A DNA stretch of 64,000 nucleotides from Sulfitobacter pontiacus (GTDB lineage: Bacteria > Pseudomonadota > Alphaproteobacteria > Rhodobacterales > Rhodobacteraceae), in contig NZ_CP160849.1 of assembly GCF_040790665.1 (NCBI RefSeq), forward strand, positions 868,001 to 932,000, in the 5' to 3' direction. The notes under the pieces were generated by a model. It had not been told where the DNA came from. It did no database searches and was given only the letters and a program-made list of their open reading frames with translations. Made by a program: the position numbers and the translations under genes. Shown in pieces: positions 16,437 through 24,107 of this stretch (positions are counted from its first letter, which is position 1; each line of letters starts with the position of its first letter).

Positions 16437-17255
16437 TCAGTCATGGGCAACCCCCAGATATGCGTCGATCACGTCTTGGTTGTTGCGCACCTCGCTCGGG
16501 GTGCCGTCGCCGATCTTCTTGCCGTAATCCATCACGACCACACGGTCGCTCAGGTCCATCACAACGCCCATATCGTGTTCGATCAGGGCAATCGTCGTGC
16601 CGAATTCATCGTTCACATCCAGAATAAAGCGGCTCATGTCCTCTTTTTCCTCGACGTTCATCCCCGCCATCGGTTCATCCAGCAGCAGGATCGACGGCTC
16701 GGCGGCCAGCGCACGGGCCAGTTCGACCCGTTTCTTCAAGCCGTAGGACAGACGCGACACCGGCGTCTTGCGGATCGCCTGAATCTCAAGGAAATCGATG
16801 ATCTTTTCGGCGACTTCGCGGTTCGCGGTCTCTTCCCGCTCCGCCTTGCCCTTCCAGATCGACTGCCAGAACATGCCGGTCTTCATATTGGTCAAACGCC
16901 CCGTCATGACGTTGTCCAGCACCGACATCCCTTCGAACAGGGCGATGTTCTGGAACGTGCGTGCGATCCCCTGCTGCGCCACCTCAAAGGGTTTCATCGC
17001 CGGACGGCGGCTGCCCTTGTACCAGACCTCGCCTTCCTGCGGCACATAGAACCCGCTGATCACGTTCAGCATGGATGATTTGCCCGCGCCATTCGGCCCG
17101 ATGATCGCGCGGATCTCGCCCTGACGGATGTCGAAAGAGATATCCTTGATCGCCTCCACCCCACCGAACCGCAGGGTGATGTTTTTCATTTCCATCACAA
17201 CGGGGCCAATCTGGCGCCCATCCGCTGTGACATAGCCGTCGGTCATATCTTTCAC
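16437..17255 (-). CDS. Branched-chain-type ABC transporter ATP-binding protein (LivG-like)
   Basis: 272-residue ATPase. Walker A GPNGAGKSSMLN, Q-loop region GIARTFQNIALFEGMSVLDNV, signature LSYGLKKRVELARAL (a LSYG variant of LSGGQ that is common in LivG), Walker B ILLDEPMAGMN and the switch His in IALIEHDMGVV are all present. I start at the GTG of VKDMTDGY because AGGGGG lies seven bases upstream; an ATG three codons further in is the alternative. The 75-base gap to the upstream acyl-CoA synthetase holds copy 2 of the repeat element. Confidence 0.92.
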   Translation of the reverse strand: MKDMTDGYVTADGRQIGPVVMEMKNITLRFGGVEAIKDISFDIRQGEIRAIIGPNGAGKSSMLNVISGFYVPQEGEVWYKGSRRPAMKPFEVAQQGIARTFQNIALFEGMSVLDNVMTGRLTNMKTGMFWQSIWKGKAEREETANREVAEKIIDFLEIQAIRKTPVSRLSYGLKKRVELARALAAEPSILLLDEPMAGMNVEEKEDMSRFILDVNDEFGTTIALIEHDMGVVMDLSDRVVVMDYGKKIGDGTPSEVRNNQDVIDAYLGVAHD

Positions 17256-17267
17256 GCCGCAGCCCCC

Positions 17268-17303
17268 TTCCAAATGGTCTTAAAATCCACTGCGCAACCG
17301 CAG
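17268..17303 (-). repeat. Dispersed intergenic element, copy 2
   Basis: On the minus strand: hairpin CTGCG-loop-CGCAG (17303-17290) then GGATTTTAAGACCATTTGGAA (17288-17268, one base over the tail of copy 1). The element ends 12 bases before the GTG of the LivG-like gene, so its end forms part of the ribosome binding region. Confidence 0.65.
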
Positions 17304-17331
17304 CGCCCGCATGCTCCGCCTGATGTCATGC

Positions 17332-19302
17332 TCATTGAGCGGCCATCTTGCGGGTGTCTGCGAACACCTTGGCGTCGCGCACCTCCAGCGTGGCCGAGAT
17401 CGACCCCTTGCGCCCGTCTTCATAGGTCACTTCAGTAACCGTGCTGACAGAGGGCGACCCGTCGTAGAGCGCGGTGATGATATCGTCGAACTTCTCGCCG
17501 ATGACCTTGCGACGGACTTTGCGCGTGCGCGTCAGCTCTCCGTCATCGGCATCAAGTTCCTTGTGCAGCACAACAAAGCGATGCACCTGACAGCCCGACA
17601 GCATTTCGTCTTCTGCGATAGAGGCGTTGACCTCTTCCACATGGCTCTGGATCGTGTCCATCACCTGCGGATGCCGCGCCAGTTCCTGATAGGACGCATA
17701 GCCGATGTTGTTGCGCTCCGCCCAGTTTCCGACCGCGGTCAGGTCGATATTGATAAAGGCGGTGCATGCGTCGCGTCCGTTGCCGAATACCACCGCTTCA
17801 AGGATGTTGGGGAAGAACTTGAGTTTGTTTTCCACGTATTTCGGCGCGAACAGGCTGCCATTGGCCATTTTGCCAACGTCTTTGGCGCGGTCGATAATGC
17901 GCAGGTGCCCGGTGCCTTCCTCGATAAAGCCCGCGTCGCCTGTCGCGACCCAGCCTTCGGCATCCTTGGTATCGGCGGTGCTTTCGGGGTTCTTGTAATA
18001 CTCCACAAAAACGCCGGGGCTGCGGTAGAAGACTTCGCCGTTCTCGGCGATCTTCAGCTCCACGCCGGGGCAGGTCACGCCGACCGTGTCACTGCGCACT
18101 TCGCCATCGGGCTGCGCGGTGATGAAGACGGTGGCTTCGGTCTGGCCATAAAGCTGTTTCAGGTTGATCCCGAGCGAGCGGTAGAAATCGAAAATCTCCG
18201 GCCCGATCGCCTCGCCCGCGGTATAGCCGACGCGCACGCGGCTGAGGCCGAGCGTGTTTTTCAGCGGGCCATAGATCATCAGCTCGCCCAAGGCGTATTT
18301 CGCACGGTCCATCGCGCCGACGGGTTTACCGTCCAGAATGGCGGGACCCACCTTGCGCGCATGGGCCATGAATTTGTCGAACAGCCACTTTTTGAAACGG
18401 CTCGCGTCTTCCATCCGGATCATCACCGATGTCAGCTGGGTTTCGAACACGCGCGGTGGGGCGAAATAATAGGTCGGGCCGATCTCGCGCAGGTCCACAT
18501 GCATCGTGTCCGCGCTTTCAGGGCAGTTCGTGCAGAACCCCGTCCATAGCGCCTGCCCGACGGAAAAGATGAAATCCCCCACCCAGGCCATCGGCAGATA
18601 GGCCAGAATATCGTCCGTCTGACGCAGCTTGTCGAAAGCGGAAGAGGATTTGGCCGTCTCGATAATATTGCGGTTGCTCAGCACCACACCTTTGGGCTTG
18701 CCCGTGGTGCCAGAGGTATAGAGCATGACGCCCGTGCTGTCGTAGTCCAGCTTGGCCTGACGCGCCTCAAGCTCTTTGATGTGCTTGTCGCGTGCCTTGC
18801 GGCCCATGTCCTGGACGGCGCTATACTGGTCCAGCGCGGCGTGGTCGTATTTGCGCAATCCGCGTGGATCAAGATAGACCATACGCTCGAACTGGGTCAG
18901 CTGATCCTGAACGTCCAGCACCTTGTCGACCTGTTCCTGATCACCGGCGATCACAAAACGCGCGCCACAATGATCCAGCACATAGGCCATCTCTTCTGCG
19001 TTGGCGTCCTGATACAGCGGCACAGGCACGGCACCGACCATCTCTGCGGCCATCATGGCCCAATACAGATAGGGACGGTTGCGGCCGATGATGGCGATAA
19101 AGTCGCCCTCGTTCGCGCCAAGCTCCAGCAGGCCAAGCGCAAGCGCCTCAACCTCGTCGCGGGTCTGTGCCCACGTCCAGCTTTGCCAGATGCCATATTC
19201 CTTTTCGCGATACGCAGGCGCGTTCGCAAATTGCTTTGCATTACGATGCAGCAGCGCCGGAACCGATTGCGGTCCGTCGGCGCTCACGAGCGTGTGAGCC
19301 AA
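17332..19302 (-). CDS. AMP-dependent acyl-CoA synthetase (long-chain type)
   Basis: 656-residue adenylate-forming enzyme that activates a carboxylic acid to its CoA thioester. Motifs in order: phosphate loop LYTSGTTGKPKG (about residue 205), VGYTAGEAIGPE, LYGQTEATVFI, GWVATGDAGFIEEGTGHLRIIDRAKD, then the C-terminal domain with a basic end. It resembles FAA1-type synthetases usually called long-chain, but the members next to liv-type transporters often have other acids as substrates. I choose a TTG start (LAHTLVSADG): GGGAGG lies 7 bases before it, and the other in-frame TTG overlaps that site. First gene of the transporter operon, divergent from a two-component system. Confidence 0.88.
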   Translation of the reverse strand: MAHTLVSADGPQSVPALLHRNAKQFANAPAYREKEYGIWQSWTWAQTRDEVEALALGLLELGANEGDFIAIIGRNRPYLYWAMMAAEMVGAVPVPLYQDANAEEMAYVLDHCGARFVIAGDQEQVDKVLDVQDQLTQFERMVYLDPRGLRKYDHAALDQYSAVQDMGRKARDKHIKELEARQAKLDYDSTGVMLYTSGTTGKPKGVVLSNRNIIETAKSSSAFDKLRQTDDILAYLPMAWVGDFIFSVGQALWTGFCTNCPESADTMHVDLREIGPTYYFAPPRVFETQLTSVMIRMEDASRFKKWLFDKFMAHARKVGPAILDGKPVGAMDRAKYALGELMIYGPLKNTLGLSRVRVGYTAGEAIGPEIFDFYRSLGINLKQLYGQTEATVFITAQPDGEVRSDTVGVTCPGVELKIAENGEVFYRSPGVFVEYYKNPESTADTKDAEGWVATGDAGFIEEGTGHLRIIDRAKDVGKMANGSLFAPKYVENKLKFFPNILEAVVFGNGRDACTAFINIDLTAVGNWAERNNIGYASYQELARHPQVMDTIQSHVEEVNASIAEDEMLSGCQVHRFVVLHKELDADDGELTRTRKVRRKVIGEKFDDIITALYDGSPSVSTVTEVTYEDGRKGSISATLEVRDAKVFADTRKMAAQ

Positions 19303-19507
19303 ATGTCTTCCTCCCAAACCCTGCTCTTTTTCGGCAGGTCGATCGCTGGTGCGATTCTGATGTCACACCATGATGTTGACCTGATGCTCTGCGTCAACTT
19401 TTACCTAATGATTTCTCAATTCTAACGAATTGTAACAGGCGTGATTTCCCAAGGTTGCGCTTGGCGGCGCTGTGGGGATGGTGCAGTCTGCCGCGGGGGG
19501 AGGCTGC

Positions 19508-21418
19508 ATGCAGATCGACGATCATCAGACAAAACTCATGACGGCTGCGGGGCTGAACCTGATCGCGCAAGCGCTGACGATCTATGACGCGGATTTGCGG
19601 CTGGTGCTGTGTAATGCACCGTTCCAGCAGATGTTCGACCTTCCCAAAGCGCTGGTCACCCCAGGTGCGAGCTTTCAAGAAACGATCACCCTGCTGGCAC
19701 AGTTGGGTGAATACGGCGACGTGGACGACGTGGCGCATTTCGTTGCCGAAAGGGTGGAACAGGCCCGCGCGTTTGAACCCCATTATATGGAACGTACCCG
19801 CGCCAATGGCCGCACCATCTCGGTCGAAGGCTCCCCCCTGCCCCAAGGCGGCTGGGTCACCGTCTACACCGACATCACCCGCACCAAACAGCAAGAGGCC
19901 CTGCTGCGCGCCCGGTCTGATGCGCTGTCGGGGCAGGTGCTGGCCCACGCCGAAGAACTGTCAGCCACCAACCGCGAACTTGCCGCGATGAACACCGCGC
20001 TGGAAGAGGCAAAACGCCAGCTCACCCTGTCCGAAGCCCGCACGCGGCTGACCACAGAAATGATGCCGGCCCATATCGCCCATGTGGATGCAAACGCCTG
20101 TTACACCTATTCAAACCGGCGGTTGGCCTCTGTCATGCCAGGGCGGCGCGCGGATCTGATCGGCCGCCATATCGCAGAGGTTCTGGGCCAGCAGGCCTAC
20201 GATTCTATTGCCCCTTCGCTCACCCAAGCCTTTGCCGGAAAGCCGTCGGTGATCGAATTCACGGACGAGATGAGCGCCCGGCGCATCCGCGGAGCCTTCA
20301 CCCCCGATACAAACGGCGGGGTCTATATCCTGTCGATGGATGTGACCGAGGAAACCCAGAACCGTGTCGCCCTGCAGCAGACCCGACGACGCGAAATCGC
20401 GGCGCAGGTGATCTCGGGGCTGGCGCATGATTTTTCCAACTTGCTGACGATCATCCTTGGCCTACAGTCCCGGCTGGGGCGGCTGGACGGCCAACCGGCA
20501 GAGGCCGCCCCCCTCATCGAAGGCACCCTTGCCGCGGCGCGCCGGGGCGGCACGTTGCTTAGCTCTATTGCCGATATGACAGGCGCGCGCACGCTGCGTC
20601 CGACTGCGACCCATATCCCGCGGCTGCTTGAAGATCTGACCCTGATCGCGCGCCCCACCCTGCCCAAGGGCATGACGCTAAGCATCGACAACCAGATGGG
20701 TGACACCCCCGTGCTGCTGGACAGCGGGCTGGTGCAGGACGGGCTGCTGAACCTGATCCTGAACGCCCGCGATGCCTGTGGCGCTGCGGGCGCGATCTCG
20801 CTTGAAATACGACAGGTCCATGACACATGGATCGAATGGGTCTTGCGCGATACCGGCCCCGGTTTTTCGCCCTCGGCGCTAGAACACGGGTTCGATCCGT
20901 TTTTTACCACCAAAGGGGCCGAAGGATCGGGGCTGGGGCTGCCGATGGTCTACGACATGGTGAAATCGGCGGGGGGCGATCTGCGCCTTGGCAATACGGC
21001 TCATGGCGCGCAGGTGACCATGCGGCTGCCCTACCGCCCCGCCGTGGCTGCCACCACCGGACTGGTCCTGCTGGTCGAAGACGCCGATGACCTGCGCGCG
21101 CTGGTGCGAGACATGTTGATGGGGCTGGGCCATTCCGTGATCGAAGCCGCCAGCGCGGATGAAGCCACCGCCCTGCTGGCCGATCTGCCCGACATCGCGC
21201 TGATCCTGTCCGACATCCAGCTTGTGGGCGAGGCGACGGGGCTGGACCTTGCCAAACGCCTACCCGCCGATGCCCCGCCGCTGGTATTGATGACCTCGCT
21301 CCCGCCCGATGATGCCCAGTTTTTCGAGGCGCAAACCCTTGCCCCCGTATTGCGCAAACCCTTCGAGATTGCGGATCTGACCGCGCTGATTGCCCCGAAA
21401 GAGAGTGCCGCCCAATGA
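19508..21418 (+). CDS. Hybrid sensor histidine kinase with PAS domains and receiver
   Basis: 636-residue soluble kinase without membrane segments. A first PAS-like domain (about residues 12-120, PAS-7 type, ending VTVYTDITRTK), a coiled helix (130-185), a second PAS-like domain (185-285), then the phosphoacceptor motif GLAHDFSNLL with His307, N box LNLILNARDA, G1 DTGPGFS, FDPFFTTKG and G2 GSGLGLPMVYDMV. A receiver domain follows from about 510 with acceptor Asp569 (LSDIQLV) and the conserved Lys in RKPF. The ATG has GGGAGG just upstream. It overlaps the response regulator by ATGA and diverges from the acyl-CoA synthetase/transporter operon, which it may control in response to a cytoplasmic ligand. 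Confidence 0.92.
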   Translation: MQIDDHQTKLMTAAGLNLIAQALTIYDADLRLVLCNAPFQQMFDLPKALVTPGASFQETITLLAQLGEYGDVDDVAHFVAERVEQARAFEPHYMERTRANGRTISVEGSPLPQGGWVTVYTDITRTKQQEALLRARSDALSGQVLAHAEELSATNRELAAMNTALEEAKRQLTLSEARTRLTTEMMPAHIAHVDANACYTYSNRRLASVMPGRRADLIGRHIAEVLGQQAYDSIAPSLTQAFAGKPSVIEFTDEMSARRIRGAFTPDTNGGVYILSMDVTEETQNRVALQQTRRREIAAQVISGLAHDFSNLLTIILGLQSRLGRLDGQPAEAAPLIEGTLAAARRGGTLLSSIADMTGARTLRPTATHIPRLLEDLTLIARPTLPKGMTLSIDNQMGDTPVLLDSGLVQDGLLNLILNARDACGAAGAISLEIRQVHDTWIEWVLRDTGPGFSPSALEHGFDPFFTTKGAEGSGLGLPMVYDMVKSAGGDLRLGNTAHGAQVTMRLPYRPAVAATTGLVLLVEDADDLRALVRDMLMGLGHSVIEAASADEATALLADLPDIALILSDIQLVGEATGLDLAKRLPADAPPLVLMTSLPPDDAQFFEAQTLAPVLRKPFEIADLTALIAPKESAAQ

Positions 21419-22116
21419 CCCGCCCCCTCGTCACCATTCTGGATGATGAACCCGAAATCCGCACGCTTCTCGCCGACGCTTTAGAGGAAGCGGGCTTTGA
21501 CACGCTGTCGTTCAGCCGCGCCCGCGCGTTCGAGGCCGCCTTGGCGACCCACACCCCCGATGTCTGTCTGGTGGACCTGTCCCTGCCGGATTCAGACGGG
21601 CTGACGCTGGTGCATCGTCTGGCGCTAGAACAAGGGGCCATCGTGATCATCATTTCGGGCCGCGCACAGGTGCAGGACCGCGTCACGGGGCTGGAACTTG
21701 GCGCGGATGACTACATCATCAAGCCCTTTGATCCGGCAGAGGTCGTCGCCCGTATCCGCGCCCGCCTGCGCAGCGCCAAACCCACGCCGCAAGCCGGCAC
21801 CGTCGCTGCGTTCAGCGGGTGGAAGGCGCATTTCGACCGCTACGCGCTTGAGGATGAAAGCGGCGTCGAAACCCCCTTCTCCCATGCGGAGGGGGAGGTG
21901 CTGCGCCTGTTTCTGGACGCGCCCAAACGTCTGCTCAGCCGCGCGCAGATGCAGTCGAGCCTTGGCGGCGTCGCCTCTGAAAGCTTTGACAGGGCGATGG
22001 ACGTGCGGATTTCGCGGCTGCGGACCAAACTGCGCGAAGATCCCAAAAACCCGCAGTTGATCAAGACGATCTATGGCGCGGGCTACATCTTTCTGGGCGA
22101 CGTCACATGGAGCTGA
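21415..22116 (+). CDS. OmpR-family response regulator
   Basis: 233-residue DNA-binding regulator. The receiver has the acidic pair in ILDDEPEIR, phosphoacceptor Asp54 in CLVDLSLPDSDG, and the Lys in YIIKPFDP. The winged-helix domain (about 130-230) shows LSRAQMQSSLGG, ESFDRAMDVRISRLRTKLREDP and TIYGAGYIF, the recognition region of the OmpR/PhoB type. The gene starts within the stop of the hybrid kinase (4-base overlap) and ends 10 bases inside the following acetyltransferase, so all three are translated as one unit. The likely target is the divergent transporter/CoA-ligase operon; this is inference from position. Confidence 0.93.
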   Translation: MTRPLVTILDDEPEIRTLLADALEEAGFDTLSFSRARAFEAALATHTPDVCLVDLSLPDSDGLTLVHRLALEQGAIVIIISGRAQVQDRVTGLELGADDYIIKPFDPAEVVARIRARLRSAKPTPQAGTVAAFSGWKAHFDRYALEDESGVETPFSHAEGEVLRLFLDAPKRLLSRAQMQSSLGGVASESFDRAMDVRISRLRTKLREDPKNPQLIKTIYGAGYIFLGDVTWS

Positions 22117-22577
22117 CCCCCCGTCGCATCAGCGGTGGCAGCCCCCATCTGGGCGACGTGCTGCATCTGATGCGCGACTGCTTTGCCTATATGGATGGGC
22201 GCATTGACCCGCCAAGCTCGCTTGGCCAAACCACTTTGCCATCGCTGAAAGCCACAGCGGGTAGGGATGAAATCTGGGCGATCGGCGCGCCGCCTTTGGC
22301 GTGTGTGGTGCTGAGCGTGAAACCGGCGGTTCTTTATCTGGGCAAGCTCTGCGTCGCCCCCAGCCATCAGCGACTGGGGCTGGCACGCCATCTGATCACC
22401 CACGCCGAGAGCCGCGCCCGTGCCCTGCACCTTGGCCAGCTGGAACTGCAAACGCGGGTGGAGCTGTTGGACAATCACGCCACCTTTCGCGCGCTCGGCT
22501 TTCACGAATATGCCCGCACAGCGCACGCGGGGTTTGACCGCCCAACCAGCATCACCCTGCGTAAAACCGTGGCCTGA
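22107..22577 (+). CDS. GNAT-family N-acetyltransferase
   Basis: 156-residue acetyl-CoA dependent acyltransferase. The central motif A is LYLGKLCVAPSHQRLGLARHLI, with the Q-x-x-G-x-A form of the acetyl-CoA pyrophosphate loop; TRVELLDNHATFRALGFHEYAR is the usual motif B with the Asn and Phe of the family. The substrate is unknown. It overlaps the response regulator gene by 10 bases, so it is translationally coupled to the two-component system, an unusual partner that might modify the regulator or one of the CoA ligases next door. Confidence 0.85.
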   Translation: MELTPRRISGGSPHLGDVLHLMRDCFAYMDGRIDPPSSLGQTTLPSLKATAGRDEIWAIGAPPLACVVLSVKPAVLYLGKLCVAPSHQRLGLARHLITHAESRARALHLGQLELQTRVELLDNHATFRALGFHEYARTAHAGFDRPTSITLRKTVA

Positions 22578-22683
22578 GCCACGAGGTGCCACCTGCCGCC
22601 ACAGATGGCGCCGCTGTCTTTTCTAACACGGGCGCTGCCGTTTTTTATTGCGCGCCTGCCCCTTGGCCCGCTAGATTCTACCC

Positions 22684-22911
22684 ATGATCGAATGCTTGCT
22701 GTACAGGACCAACCCCGCCCAGAGACGGTTGTTCTATCGCGTCGAAATCGCGATGAACCTGTTCAGCGAAGTCTCTGTCCTGCGCGAATGGGGCGTCGCA
22801 GGTGGCCAGCCCAAAGCGGTGATCCAGTGTTTCGGCAACCTGCGCGAGGCGTCAAAAATGGCGGACCGCTATCGCACAAGGGCCGAGCGTCGCGGCTATC
22901 TACGTCACTGA
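22684..22911 (+). CDS. WGR-domain protein, 75 aa
   Basis: The protein is almost only a WGR domain, a small fold named for the Trp-Gly-Arg motif and found in some DNA-binding proteins and poly(ADP-ribose) polymerases. Visible features are [26 protein letters not shown], where the motif reads WGV, and [23 protein letters not shown]. Single-domain WGR proteins of this size are seen in alphaproteobacteria without known role. The 3' end overlaps the end of the convergent amidohydrolase gene by 12 bases. No partner gene is evident. Confidence 0.8.
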   Translation: MIECLLYRTNPAQRRLFYRVEIAMNLFSEVSVLREWGVAGGQPKAVIQCFGNLREASKMADRYRTRAERRGYLRH

Positions 22912-24105
22912 CCCCAGCCGCGTCACCGCGCGGGCAAGCACCTGAACACCGGCCACCAGATCGGCCTCGCTCGTGTCTTCCTCGAAGGTATGGGACAGCC
23001 CTCCGATCGACGGCACAAACAGCATCGCCACCGGCATCTTGCGCGACACATTGGTCGCGTCATGCAGCGCGCCTGACGGCATCTTGCGCCAGTTGCCCGG
23101 CGCGACTTCTTCCGCGCCGGCTTCCAGCGCGGTGCGCAGGGTCGGGTCCATCGCGACGGGTTCCAGCCCCAGCATTGTGCCAAAGCTGACCGCCAGCCCC
23201 TGCTGCGCCGCGATCTCGGTGGCGGTGTCGCGGATGATCTGTTCCATCCGGCCCAGACGGTCCGCATCCGCATCGCGCCACTGCATCGAGAACACCGCAC
23301 GCCCCGGCACGATAGAGGATGCATTTGGGTGCAGCGTGACATGGCCGATGGTCCAGACGGTCTGCGGTGTGACGACGTTGCGCAGCCGGTCGTTCAACGC
23401 GGCATTGAAGGCAGAGACCGCCTGAAACGCATCGCGGCGCAGATGCATCGGTGTGGTGCCCGCATGGTTCTGCTGCCCGTCAAAGGTGATCTTCATGTCG
23501 CGGATGCCGACGATATCGGTGACCACACCAATCTGTTCGCCGCTGGTATCCAGCGTCGGTCCCTGTTCGATATGCAACTCGACGAAGCCGGTGAACAGAT
23601 CGGGCGACACCTCGCCCGTGACCAGATGCGCCACGGCCTGACGCGCGTCGCCAAGGGTCACGCCCGCATGATCGGTCAGCGCATCGGCGGCGGCCTGATC
23701 CAGATGCCCGCCCCAAACGGCGCTGCCCGTGGTGACGCCAAAGCGCCCCTCTTCGTCCTGAAACGACACGATAGAGATCGCGGGGCCGCCGGCCTCGGCT
23801 GCGGCGCGGGCGACCTCGAGCGCGGCGATCACGCCAAGCGCGCCGTCCAGCCATCCCCCTTCGGGCTGGCTATCGGAATGGGACCCCATCAATAGCGACG
23901 GCCCATCTGCCAAGCCGAAAAGATTGCCCATCTGGTCCATCTCGACCCGCAGTCCGGCATCGCGCATCTGATCGGCCAGCCAGTCCCGCGCGGCGACATC
24001 GGCGTCGCTATAGGCCGGGCGGATCACCCCTTTGCCCACCCCCGCTGCGCCGAACGAACGCAATTTGTGAAGGTCAGCGAGAAAGCGGTCGGGGTTGATC
24101 TGCAT
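22900..24105 (-). CDS. M20-family amidohydrolase (hydantoinase/carbamoylase type; possible allantoate amidohydrolase)
   Basis: 401-residue metal-dependent hydrolase of the group that includes N-carbamoyl-amino acid hydrolase, beta-ureidopropionase and allantoate amidohydrolase AllC. The metal site is visible in [21 protein letters not shown], the catalytic Glu pair in [21 protein letters not shown], the dimerisation domain with [11 protein letters not shown], and the C-terminal [11 protein letters not shown]. Family members are hard to tell apart by eye. It starts two bases after the stop of the formate dehydrogenase gene and so shares its transcript. The urate degradation locus in this window has every step except allantoate hydrolysis, which makes AllC activity an attractive but untested possibility. 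Confidence 0.85.
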   Translation of the reverse strand: MQINPDRFLADLHKLRSFGAAGVGKGVIRPAYSDADVAARDWLADQMRDAGLRVEMDQMGNLFGLADGPSLLMGSHSDSQPEGGWLDGALGVIAALEVARAAAEAGGPAISIVSFQDEEGRFGVTTGSAVWGGHLDQAAADALTDHAGVTLGDARQAVAHLVTGEVSPDLFTGFVELHIEQGPTLDTSGEQIGVVTDIVGIRDMKITFDGQQNHAGTTPMHLRRDAFQAVSAFNAALNDRLRNVVTPQTVWTIGHVTLHPNASSIVPGRAVFSMQWRDADADRLGRMEQIIRDTATEIAAQQGLAVSFGTMLGLEPVAMDPTLRTALEAGAEEVAPGNWRKMPSGALHDATNVSRKMPVAMLFVPSIGGLSHTFEEDTSEADLVAGVQVLARAVTRLGSVT

Positions 24106-24107
24106 GG

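Noticed and set aside
16437..17273. Missing LSGGQ in the LivG-like ATPase as a sign of inactivity
   Set aside because: LSYGLKKRVE is the normal LivG variant of the signature, and Walker A, Walker B and the switch His are intact.
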